The notes under the pieces were generated by a model. It was not told where the DNA came from. It saw nothing but the letters and a program-made list of their open reading frames with translations, and searched no databases. From NCBI GenBank assembly GCA_934631995.1, contig CAKTYF010000049.1, positions 1-12,925 on the forward strand: DNA of 12,925 nucleotides, written 5' to 3'. This DNA comes from an uncultured Eggerthellaceae bacterium. Lineage in GTDB: Bacteria > Actinomycetota > Coriobacteriia > Coriobacteriales > Eggerthellaceae. Both the position numbers and the translations under genes were made by a program. Positions 6,809 through 12,925 of the stretch are shown in pieces (position 1 is the first letter of the stretch; each line of letters starts with the position of its first letter).

Positions 6809-6814
6809 TACAAT
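6809..6814 (+). promoter_or_regulatory. Candidate -10 box of the FHA-PP2C-kinase operon
   Basis: TACAAT at 6809-6814 is a good -10 match about 48 bases before the GTG start. The hexamer 17 bases upstream (6786-6791, CACCTG) is a poor -35 and overlaps the palindrome, so the promoter may need an activator or be blocked by a repressor there. Confidence 0.4.
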
Positions 6815-6861
6815 GAGGGGACGCATCGTGAATTATGCGGTAGGGGAAGGGGGAGGCGAAC

Positions 6862-7971
6862 GTGGGCGAGGCAACAAGCCGCGAAGAACCGATGAAAAAC
6901 CAGGGGTGGTATACCGCGTTTTACCGGTATGCGGAGTACCTTCGCCTGTTGACAAATGGTGAGCTCAACCATAAAACGCTGTATGCATACGTGGGCTTGA
7001 ACGGCCGATATGTAAATAACCAGAACCCCGAGATGAGAAAACGCAGCGCAAGTGGACTGTCACGCCTGCTCCATTCCTCGCGCTATGCTTCCGATTTTCA
7101 GGAAAGCTTGCGTCAGAATCCTGCTCTTTTCCAGCAGGCGGCAACGTGTTTGGCACAGGATTTGCTGCGGGAAACTGATGGTGATCAGGCACGTTTAGTG
7201 GCGGATTTGCTGGAGACGGGCTACGAGCAGCTTCGTGCGGGGCTTATTGCGGAAATTCCCCAGGGGCGCATCGACATCAGCACCACGCGTCTTGATGGCG
7301 AGATCGAGCTGTTGCGTGCGTGGGCGCGTGAGCAGGTTGCGCTTGACGCCGACGCGTGTTTGCAGGCGGTTCTTTGTTCGTTTTTCTACTTGATGACGTT
7401 TGGTCACTTGGAGGAACAATTCGCGAACGGACTGGTTGACGAGAGTCCAACTGCTATGCTGACCTGCGAAGACGATGTTTCGTATAGCGAATCGTCGCGC
7501 GCGTGCATCTTGCGTGCGGTTGATGATAACCCTGCTTCCATTGAAAACATGTGGGCCATTAATCAGGGCGGCCCGTTCCTTATCGGCCGTTACGTGGACT
7601 GCGACGCGGTGGAGACAAACGGCTTGGTGTCGCGCCGTCATTGCAGCATTTTTCGCGAGCATGATGTTTGGTACGTGCGCGACGAGGGGTCGCGGTATGG
7701 CACGTCGGTGCATCGCGACGGGCGCACCGTGTGGAGCAGCGGGAACAGCGCTGATGCGGCAGGCGAAGGCGCTGCTGTGGAAGGCGGCAAGGCCGGCGCT
7801 GTTGGCGCAGGCGCGAGCGGCGCTGGCGAAGGCGATACTGGCGCGGCCGACGCGGCAACGGAAGCGGAGTGCTTCCCCTTGGCGTTTGGTGACTGCCTGG
7901 TGTTGGCAGGGCACGTGCGCTATTGGTTCGTGTCGCTGCAAAACGTTGAGCGCCTGCTTATCATTGGCTAG
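6862..7971 (+). CDS. FHA-domain protein with unknown N-terminal helical region
   Basis: This 369-residue soluble protein is the probable phosphopeptide reader of the kinase/phosphatase operon. The GTG at 6862 is chosen because AAGGGGGAGG lies 5 bases upstream; the in-frame ATG at 6892 lacks such a site. Residues 1 to about 230 look helical and unfamiliar: many short Leu/Ala-rich amphipathic stretches, no membrane segment. The C-terminal FHA domain (about 238-369) shows FLIGR (239-243), SRRHC (257-261) with the phosphothreonine-contacting Ser-Arg and His, and EGSRYGTSVHRDG (275-287). Tyr279 replaces the Asn usual in the NGT motif. An Ala/Gly/Glu-rich insert of about 43 residues (294-336) interrupts the domain before the final strands CFPLAFGDCLVLAG and HVRYWFVSLQ. 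It is followed 23 bases later by the phosphatase gene. The FHA call is firm; the N-terminal role is unknown. Confidence 0.85.
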   Translation: MGEATSREEPMKNQGWYTAFYRYAEYLRLLTNGELNHKTLYAYVGLNGRYVNNQNPEMRKRSASGLSRLLHSSRYASDFQESLRQNPALFQQAATCLAQDLLRETDGDQARLVADLLETGYEQLRAGLIAEIPQGRIDISTTRLDGEIELLRAWAREQVALDADACLQAVLCSFFYLMTFGHLEEQFANGLVDESPTAMLTCEDDVSYSESSRACILRAVDDNPASIENMWAINQGGPFLIGRYVDCDAVETNGLVSRRHCSIFREHDVWYVRDEGSRYGTSVHRDGRTVWSSGNSADAAGEGAAVEGGKAGAVGAGASGAGEGDTGAADAATEAECFPLAFGDCLVLAGHVRYWFVSLQNVERLLIIG

Positions 7972-7994
7972 GTTCGATCGGCGTAAAGGAAGGG

Positions 7995-8987
7995 GTGTGC
8001 TTTGTGCTGCTGTGCGCGGGAGTGTCCGAAAAAGGGCCGGTCAAATCGGTGAATCAAGACGCCTACCTGGTGAAACGCGCCCAAACTTCAGCGGGCGACG
8101 TTGCGCTGGCGGTTGTTGCGGATGGTATGAGTGGCCTGCAACACGGTCAGGTGGCGTCGGGTGCAATCGTGCGCGCTTTCGACGAATGGTTCCAGCACGA
8201 TCTTCCGCTGGCAGGGGAGTCGCTGGGGTTTTCGGGCGCTGCTTTCGCGCGGGCGGTGCAGGTGCAATGGGCGAATCTGTTGCAGGAAGTTAATCTCTCG
8301 CTTTTGAAACGCGGCCTGCATGAAGGGATTTCGATGGGCGCCGCGTGCACGGTGTTTCTGGTGGCGGCTGAGACGTATTACGTGATGCAGGTGGGCGACA
8401 CACGCCTTTATTGTTTGGATGACCAGGCAGTTTGTCAGATAACGCGCGATCAGACGTTCGCGGCGCGCGAAATTGCTGCGGGCCGCTTGACCAGTAACGA
8501 GGCCGAGCGGCATCCTTTGCGCAATTCGTTGCTGCAATGCGTGGGCGCCTCGCATGATTTGTTGCCCGTCTTTTCCCAAGGTCGGTTCGACAAACGGTAC
8601 TCTTATCTTGTGTGCAGCGATGGTTTTCGCAGGTCATTGACAGATACGGAATTGCATCAAGCGCTCAATGCATCGACGCTTCGTGCGCATGGCGCCGCGG
8701 AGCGTGGCGAAGGTGCCGGAGCGGCGGTGTCGCGGGGTGCGAGCGCTGTAGATACGGCAGTTCGCATAGGCGCCGCAGCTGCGGGCGCTGTGGGAACGTG
8801 CGCCGCGATGAGTTCTCTTCTCGCTACATCCCCCGATGAACGCCTGAAAGCATATTTGCGCCAGCTTATGGATGTGGTGTTCGCCCGCGGTCAGCGCGAT
8901 AACGCGACGGTTGTTGCCGTGACGTCAGGAACGGCGCCTTCTGCTTCTTCTGACCGAGACGAATCCGAAAGGTGTGGTTCATGCTAG
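7995..8987 (+). CDS. PP2C-family (Stp/PrpC-like) Ser/Thr protein phosphatase
   Basis: This soluble metal-dependent phosphatase is predicted to reverse the neighbouring kinase. Counting from the GTG at 7995, family motifs occur in order: SVNQDAYL (18-25), VVADGMSG with metal-binding Asp43, VGDTRLY (133-139), ITRDQT (149-154), CSDGF with Asp209, and RDNATVV with Asp302. All catalytic aspartates are therefore present. The start is ambiguous: GTG at 7995 is only 4 bases from AAGGA, while GTG at 8004 is better spaced from the GAAGGGG tract; both precede the first motif. An Ala/Gly-rich insert of about 40 residues (roughly 230-272) lies before the last helix. No transmembrane segment is present. 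The gene overlaps the kinase start by 7 bases, so the phosphatase and kinase are translationally coupled. Length is 330 residues against about 240-260 for a minimal Stp. Confidence 0.9.
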   Translation: MCFVLLCAGVSEKGPVKSVNQDAYLVKRAQTSAGDVALAVVADGMSGLQHGQVASGAIVRAFDEWFQHDLPLAGESLGFSGAAFARAVQVQWANLLQEVNLSLLKRGLHEGISMGAACTVFLVAAETYYVMQVGDTRLYCLDDQAVCQITRDQTFAAREIAAGRLTSNEAERHPLRNSLLQCVGASHDLLPVFSQGRFDKRYSYLVCSDGFRRSLTDTELHQALNASTLRAHGAAERGEGAGAAVSRGASAVDTAVRIGAAAAGAVGTCAAMSSLLATSPDERLKAYLRQLMDVVFARGQRDNATVVAVTSGTAPSASSDRDESERCGSC

Positions 8988-10471
8988 GGCGCGGCGAGGT
9001 GCTGGCGGGCGATTACGTTATCGATGCGCTGCTGGGAAAGGGCGGCATGGGGTGCGTGTATCGCGCGTACGTTCAAGAGCAGCCGAGCGTTGTGGTTGCA
9101 ATAAAAGAGCTGCCGCCTACGGTGCGCCTGAGTTCGGGCCAGCTGGTTGCGCAGGGGATATCGTCCCAGATGAAGCTCATGAAACGTGTTGATCACCCTC
9201 ATATTGCAAAGCTGCTGGATGCATTTCTTTGGAACGGGTCGTTCTATTTTGTGTTCGAGTACGTGGCTGGTCGTTCGCTGCAGAGCATCGTTGCGACAAA
9301 CGGCGCACTTCCCGAGCGGCAGGCGTTGGAGTATACGCGCGAGTTGTGCGATATTTTGGGGTACTTGCATGGGCTTGAGCCTGCCGTGGTGTATCGCGAC
9401 ATGAAGCCGAGCAACGTGCTTCTGGATGACGCCGGTGCGCTGAACGTGGTTGATTTAGGGATTGCGCGCGAGTTCAAAGCGGCCGATGACCAGCGTAAAG
9501 ATACGGTCGCATTCGGCACGCAGGGCTATGCGCCGCCCGAGCAATACGGATGTGCGCAGACGGATGCGCGGTCTGACATTTATGCGCTGGGCTGCACGTT
9601 GTGGCACTTGTTGGCGGGGTGTCCGCCGCCCATGGAGTTCCCTTTGCCATCGGTTCGTACGGTGAATCCGCAGGTCAGCGAAGCGTGCGATGCGCTCATT
9701 CAGCGATGCACGCAGCTTGATCGGGCGGCGCGCTATCAGACATGCGCGCAACTTGCGCATGACGTCCAGCTCATTTTAGAGGGCCAGGCTTGCGGGGAAG
9801 ATCCTGCAGGCGAAGGGGCGCGCAATGCGGTTGCGGGTGACGCGGTCTTGACGGGTGCTGCGTTGGTTGCGCCAAGCGGGGAAGCTGCGGAAGGCGTTTC
9901 CGCCCTGCGCGCCGCCGACCAGGGCGCGGCAGGCGAGGGCGATGGTCCCGCTGAACGCCTGGCGGCAGCGTTCAAGCGCCTGCTCAAGCCGTGGCCGACG
10001 CACGCGGCATCGGAAAGTGGCGCGGCAGGTGTACCGGTGGCAGCGGCGGCATCGGGAGCTACGGCTGTGGCGGACGTGCGGGATGCGGTGGCCACGCCGG
10101 GCGAGCCCGCGCATGGCAGCAAAGCGGCTGATGCTCGGGGGAGGGGTGCAAGCGGCGTTTTGGGCGCAACCGCCAATTCCCTTGATGGCACGCAGAACAA
10201 CAGGGATGACCAGGTGTTTTCGCTCCTTCGCGCTAATCGATCGGCGTTGGGTCGCTCGGAGATTGCGGATTATTGCTTTGCGCATGCCGATGCGTTGTTA
10301 GGCGGCGACGTTCCCACCACGCTCTTGGATAATCTTTTCGAAGAAGAAGGCCGCGCCACGGGCGATCTTCTTGCTGCTCCCGCTGTGACCAGCGACTTCT
10401 TCTTCACGATTGTGCAGACCGACCTTTGTGCGCACGATGATGCGGATGAGCCGGACGACTGGGAAGCCTGA
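8981..10471 (+). CDS. Hanks-type Ser/Thr protein kinase, soluble, with Ala/Gly-rich tail
   Basis: This 496-residue kinase starts at ATG 8981, with GAAAGG 8 bases upstream. An in-frame GTG at 8972 is less well placed. Visible motifs: Gly-rich loop LGKGGMGCVY (18-27), VAIK with Lys42, YRDMKPSN with catalytic Asp140, Lys142 and Asn145, DLG with Asp158 in place of DFG, activation segment FGTQGYAPPEQYG (178-190), and SDIYALGC with Asp199. YRD and DLG are common in bacterial kinases. At the alpha-C Glu position, nine residues before HPHI, there is Gln63. The kinase domain ends near 270. Residues about 270-398 are Ala/Gly-rich with no predicted fold. Residues about 409-496 form a compact unknown region ending in an acidic tail. 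There is no transmembrane helix and no PASTA repeat. It is the last gene of the FHA-PP2C-kinase operon. Confidence 0.92.
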   Translation: MLGRGEVLAGDYVIDALLGKGGMGCVYRAYVQEQPSVVVAIKELPPTVRLSSGQLVAQGISSQMKLMKRVDHPHIAKLLDAFLWNGSFYFVFEYVAGRSLQSIVATNGALPERQALEYTRELCDILGYLHGLEPAVVYRDMKPSNVLLDDAGALNVVDLGIAREFKAADDQRKDTVAFGTQGYAPPEQYGCAQTDARSDIYALGCTLWHLLAGCPPPMEFPLPSVRTVNPQVSEACDALIQRCTQLDRAARYQTCAQLAHDVQLILEGQACGEDPAGEGARNAVAGDAVLTGAALVAPSGEAAEGVSALRAADQGAAGEGDGPAERLAAAFKRLLKPWPTHAASESGAAGVPVAAAASGATAVADVRDAVATPGEPAHGSKAADARGRGASGVLGATANSLDGTQNNRDDQVFSLLRANRSALGRSEIADYCFAHADALLGGDVPTTLLDNLFEEEGRATGDLLAAPAVTSDFFFTIVQTDLCAHDDADEPDDWEA

Positions 10472-10500
10472 TAGAGCGCGTCGTTCGATCGCGGCTTCCC
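10461..10500 (+). terminator. 8-bp perfect inverted repeat across the kinase stop codon
   Basis: GGGAAGCC (10461-10468) and GGCTTCCC (10493-10500) are perfect 8-bp arms. The 24-base interval contains the TGA stop and a following in-frame TAG. There is no U-tract after it. It marks the end of the FHA-PP2C-kinase operon and may be a 3'-end hairpin. The rest of the 237-bp gap is GC-rich and holds no gene I can support. Confidence 0.35.
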
Positions 10501-10625
10501 TGCGGCGCCTATGCCGCTCGCGGCTGCGCGGCAGTGCCCGCGCGCTTCCTGCTTCCCCCTGCATCATCTTCGTTACGAAAACGTGCTTTTCCGTGCTGCA
10601 GACCTCTTTCCCGCGCAAAGCGTTC

Positions 10626-10631
10626 TATACT
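10626..10631 (+). promoter_or_regulatory. Candidate -10 box of the flavodiiron gene
   Basis: TATACT at 10626-10631 is a good -10 match 78 bases before the ATG at 10709. The hexamer 17 bases upstream (CCTCTT) is a poor -35. It is the only -10-like site of this quality in the gap. Confidence 0.35.
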
Positions 10632-10708
10632 TTTCGCAGACAACGGCGCGCCGCGCGTTTCAGGGCAAGACTTGCGTGATGCGCGCAACAAACAAGAAAG
10701 GAGCGCAC

Positions 10709-11884
10709 ATGGCACTTCATCAGGATATCGTTCCCGTTGGCGTGAACGATCATGACATCGATTTGTTCGAGGGGCAGTATCGCGTCCCGAACGGTATGGC
10801 GTACAATTCCTACGTGATTTTGGATGAGAAGATTGCCGTTATGGATACGGTAGATGCTCATTTCGGGCAGGAGTGGCTGGCGAATTTGAACGCTGCACTT
10901 GCGGGCCACACTCCCGATTACCTGGTGGTTCAGCATATGGAGCCGGACCATTCGGCGAATATCGCGGTATTTGCGGAAGCGTTCCCGCAGGCGGAAATCG
11001 TGGCATCGGCTAAGGCGTTTGCCATGATGAAGGCGTATTTCGGCACGGATTACGCCGAGCGCCGCGTGGTGGTGGGCGATGGCGATACGCTTTCGCTCGG
11101 TGCTCATCAGCTGGCATTTGTAACAGCGCCTATGGTCCACTGGCCCGAAGTCATCATGACGTACGATGCTGCTAGCAAAACGCTTTTCTCGGCGGATGCG
11201 TTCGGCAAGTTCGGTGCGCTTGATACGCCGGACGGCGTGGAAGAAGACGGCTGGGCGTGCGAGGCGCGTCGTTATTATTTCGGCATTGTGGGCAAGTTCG
11301 GCAAGCAGGTGCAGGCGGTGCTGAAAAAGGTGGCGACGCTGGACATCCAGACCATTTGCCCGCTGCATGGTCCCGTGCTCACCGAGGATTTGGGCTACTA
11401 TCTGAATCTGTATAACACCTGGTCAAGCTATGAGCCCGAAGATAAGGGCGTCACGATTGCGTACTGTTCCGTTTATGGTCACACGAAGCAAGCGGCGCTT
11501 CAGCTGGCGCAGAAGTTGCAGGATGCCGGCGTACAAAGCGTTTCGGTGTTCGACTTGGCGCGCGACGATATGGCCGAAGCGGTGGAAGACGCGTTCCGCT
11601 ATGACCGCCTGGTGCTGGTGAGCACCACGTATAACGGCGATATGTTCCCGTTCATGAAGGACTTCATTCACCACTTGATTGACCATGCGTATCAGAATCG
11701 CACGATTGCCCTGATGGAAAGCGGGTCGTGGGCGCCCACAGCGGCGCGCGTGATGCGTGCGGCGCTGGAAGGTTGCAAGAATCTCACGTTTGCCGAAACC
11801 GTGGTGACCTTGCGCGGTGCGCTTGAGGCAGATGCAGCTGCCCAAGGGCAGATGGACGCGCTTGTTGCCGAGCTTGCGCAGTAG
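10709..11884 (+). CDS. fprA: A-type flavodiiron protein (FprA-like O2/NO reductase)
   Basis: This 391-residue cytoplasmic enzyme reduces O2 to water and/or NO to N2O, protecting anaerobes. The N-terminal beta-lactamase-like domain carries the whole diiron ligand set: His76-x-Glu78-x-Asp80-His81 in QHMEPDHSAN, His144 in MVHWPEV, Asp163 in FSADAFGKFG and His220 in CPLHGP. The C-terminal flavodoxin domain begins near 248 (VTIAYCSVYGHT, the FMN phosphate loop) and includes STTYNGDMFPFMKDF and ESGSWAPTAA. No rubredoxin or flavin-reductase domain is fused, so it is class A and needs an external electron donor not seen here. The ATG at 10709 has AAAGGAG 5 bases upstream. The frame stays open upstream to 10511, but that part has no protein character. 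It appears to be a single-gene unit. O2 versus NO preference cannot be read from sequence. Confidence 0.95.
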   Translation: MALHQDIVPVGVNDHDIDLFEGQYRVPNGMAYNSYVILDEKIAVMDTVDAHFGQEWLANLNAALAGHTPDYLVVQHMEPDHSANIAVFAEAFPQAEIVASAKAFAMMKAYFGTDYAERRVVVGDGDTLSLGAHQLAFVTAPMVHWPEVIMTYDAASKTLFSADAFGKFGALDTPDGVEEDGWACEARRYYFGIVGKFGKQVQAVLKKVATLDIQTICPLHGPVLTEDLGYYLNLYNTWSSYEPEDKGVTIAYCSVYGHTKQAALQLAQKLQDAGVQSVSVFDLARDDMAEAVEDAFRYDRLVLVSTTYNGDMFPFMKDFIHHLIDHAYQNRTIALMESGSWAPTAARVMRAALEGCKNLTFAETVVTLRGALEADAAAQGQMDALVAELAQ

Positions 11885-11900
11885 GGTGTGCCCCTGCGCA
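11875..11900 (+). terminator. Hairpin straddling the flavodiiron stop codon
   Basis: TGCGCAG (11875-11881) pairs perfectly with CTGCGCA (11894-11900), and inside it GGG (11884-11886) pairs with CCC (11891-11893) around a TGTG loop, leaving a TA bulge. The stop codon (11882-11884) is within the structure. There is no U-tract downstream. In the remaining 193-bp gap to the next gene I see no convincing promoter and no gene. Confidence 0.4.
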
Positions 11901-12077
11901 GCGGATGGTGCGCGCCTGCTCCGCCGGGCTGCTTTGCATACCGCCGCGGAATCCGCCTGCGCGCCAGCGTGCGGCGTTGCTGGCTTTCTGCTGGCTGCAG
12001 CGCGGCAGTTCCGATCCCTTCGTCATTATTCCGCGTTTTGCGGTGGGCATTAGTGGTACGTTTGAAAGGATTTTGAC

Positions 12078-12925
12078 ATGGAAAGAGAAGTTGCTTGGAA
12101 GAAATACTCCGAGCAGGATGTGCAAGAGCTCGAAGGCCTTGCTGCCAAGTATATCGAGTTCATCTCCCAGAATAAGACCGAGCGCGAATGCGCTACTGCT
12201 GCTATTGCCGCAGCTCAGGACGCTGGGTATGTTTCGCTCGAGCAGGCAATCCGCGATGGTCGCACCTTGAAGGCGGGTGACAAAGTGTGGGCGCATACGC
12301 ATGGCAAAGCGCTCATGCTGGTCCAGCTGGGCACGAAGCCTTTGACCGAAGGCTTGAATATTCTGGGCGCGCACATCGATTCCCCGCGCCTTGATTTGAA
12401 GCAGAACCCCTTGTACGAATCCGACGGTTTCACGCTGCTTGACACGCATTATTATGGCGGCATCAAGAATTACCAGTGGGTCACGTTGCCGCTGTCGCTG
12501 CACGGCGTGGTGGCGAAGAAGGACGGTTCGGTGGTGACCATTGCGCTGGGCGAGGACCCGAGCGACCCCGTATTTTGCGTGACGGATCTGCTACCGCATT
12601 TGGGAGCTGCCCAAATGGACAAGAAGGGCAACAAGATTGTCGAGGGCGAAAGCCTTGATATCCTGGTGGGCAATCGTCCCTTTGTGGCGGCCGAAGGAGA
12701 CGCCGATGCAGGTGAAGGTGCAGCTCCGTCCGGCGAAAAAGATGCGGTAAAAGCTTGGACGCTCAAGCTTTTGCAGGAAAAGTACGGCATTGAAGAAGAG
12801 GATTTCCTGTCCGCCGAGCTCGAAGTGGTTCCGGCAGGTGCGGCGCGCGACCTGGGCTTTGACCGCAGCATGGTTTTGGGTTATGGCCAAGATGACCGCG
12901 TGTGCGCGTATACCTCGCTTCTGGC
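12078..12925 (+). CDS. M18-family aminopeptidase, 3' partial
   Basis: This is the first 282 residues of a zinc aminopeptidase that removes N-terminal residues from peptides in the cytoplasm. The frame has no stop before the window ends. The ATG at 12078 follows AAAGGA with 7 bases spacing. Recognisable blocks are ILGAHIDSPRLDLKQNPLYE with zinc-ligand His99, DTHYYGGIKNYQWVTLPLSLHG, and LGYGQDDRVCAYTS with Asp272/Asp273 near the metal site. This is the bacterial M18 type whose members are usually about 430-470 residues, so a third or more is missing, including the remaining metal ligands. Residues about 206-228 form a small Ala/Gly/Glu-rich insert (with ADAGEGAAPSG) like the linkers in upstream proteins. 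It follows the flavodiiron gene but is probably a separate unit. Confidence 0.93.
   Translation, partial: MEREVAWKKYSEQDVQELEGLAAKYIEFISQNKTERECATAAIAAAQDAGYVSLEQAIRDGRTLKAGDKVWAHTHGKALMLVQLGTKPLTEGLNILGAHIDSPRLDLKQNPLYESDGFTLLDTHYYGGIKNYQWVTLPLSLHGVVAKKDGSVVTIALGEDPSDPVFCVTDLLPHLGAAQMDKKGNKIVEGESLDILVGNRPFVAAEGDADAGEGAAPSGEKDAVKAWTLKLLQEKYGIEEEDFLSAELEVVPAGAARDLGFDRSMVLGYGQDDRVCAYTSLL

Noticed and set aside
6741..6962. 73-codon plus-strand frame in the divergent intergenic region
   Set aside because: It covers the palindrome and -10 box and runs out of frame into the FHA gene, with Arg/Gly-rich content and no ribosome binding site.
7475..8293. 272-codon plus-strand frame spanning the FHA/phosphatase junction
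   Set aside because: It is out of frame with both well-supported genes. The product is Arg/Ala/Cys-rich without motifs.
6862..10471. Interpreting the FHA-phosphatase-kinase genes as part of a type VI secretion system
   Set aside because: No secretion component is in the window, and a Gram-positive-type actinobacterium is not expected to have one. The similarity is limited to shared signalling domains.
10511..10708. In-frame upstream extension of the flavodiiron gene
   Set aside because: The ATG at 10709 has a strong AAAGGAG site and matches the family N-terminus. The extension has no homologous character and contains the candidate promoter.

Overview
The window reads as chromosomal DNA of a GC-rich anaerobic actinobacterium, most likely Coriobacteriia (Eggerthellaceae-like). 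That placement is an inference from the GC-rich coding style, Gly/Ser/Ala-rich lipoprotein N-termini, Ala/Gly-rich linkers, and a flavodiiron protein beside an M18 aminopeptidase. No rRNA, tRNA, CRISPR array, insertion sequence or attachment site was seen. Coding density is high and no gene-free stretch exceeds 300 bp (the longest is about 237 bp, 10472-10708).

Layout: (1) 1-2533 holds the end of a NitT/TauT-type ABC importer, in the order permease (5' truncated), ATPase, lipoprotein substrate-binding protein. (2) 2682-5012 is one gene encoding two complete BioB/PylB-like radical SAM modules that align without a single gap, joined by an Ala/Gly-rich linker. (3) 5146-5979 is lgt, the enzyme that lipidates prolipoproteins; two of its predicted substrates (the binding protein and the DUF5067-like lipoprotein) are in this window. 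(4) 6099-6671 on the minus strand is the DUF5067-like lipoprotein, transcribed divergently from (5) 6862-10471, a compact operon of an FHA-domain protein, a PP2C phosphatase and a Hanks-type Ser/Thr kinase, all apparently soluble. The divergent intergenic region carries a perfect 16-bp palindrome next to a plausible -10 box. (6) 10709-11884 is a stand-alone A-type flavodiiron protein. (7) 12078 to the window end is an M18 aminopeptidase, cut off by the edge.

The kinase, phosphatase and FHA reader form a self-contained reversible phosphorylation circuit (write, erase, read) with no membrane segment or PASTA sensor. The input may enter through uncharacterised regions: the N-terminal 230 residues of the FHA protein and the last 90 residues of the kinase. 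The flavodiiron protein fits O2/NO detoxification in an anaerobe.

Three patterns cut across genes. Short perfect inverted repeats lie on or just after the stop codons of the genes that end transcription units, mostly without a U-tract. Ala/Gly linkers with a recurrent Ala-Gly-Glu-Gly motif occur in several unrelated proteins. The radical SAM duplication has been kept free of insertions and deletions. The strongest candidates for undescribed biology are the double radical SAM protein and the soluble FHA-PP2C-kinase cassette.
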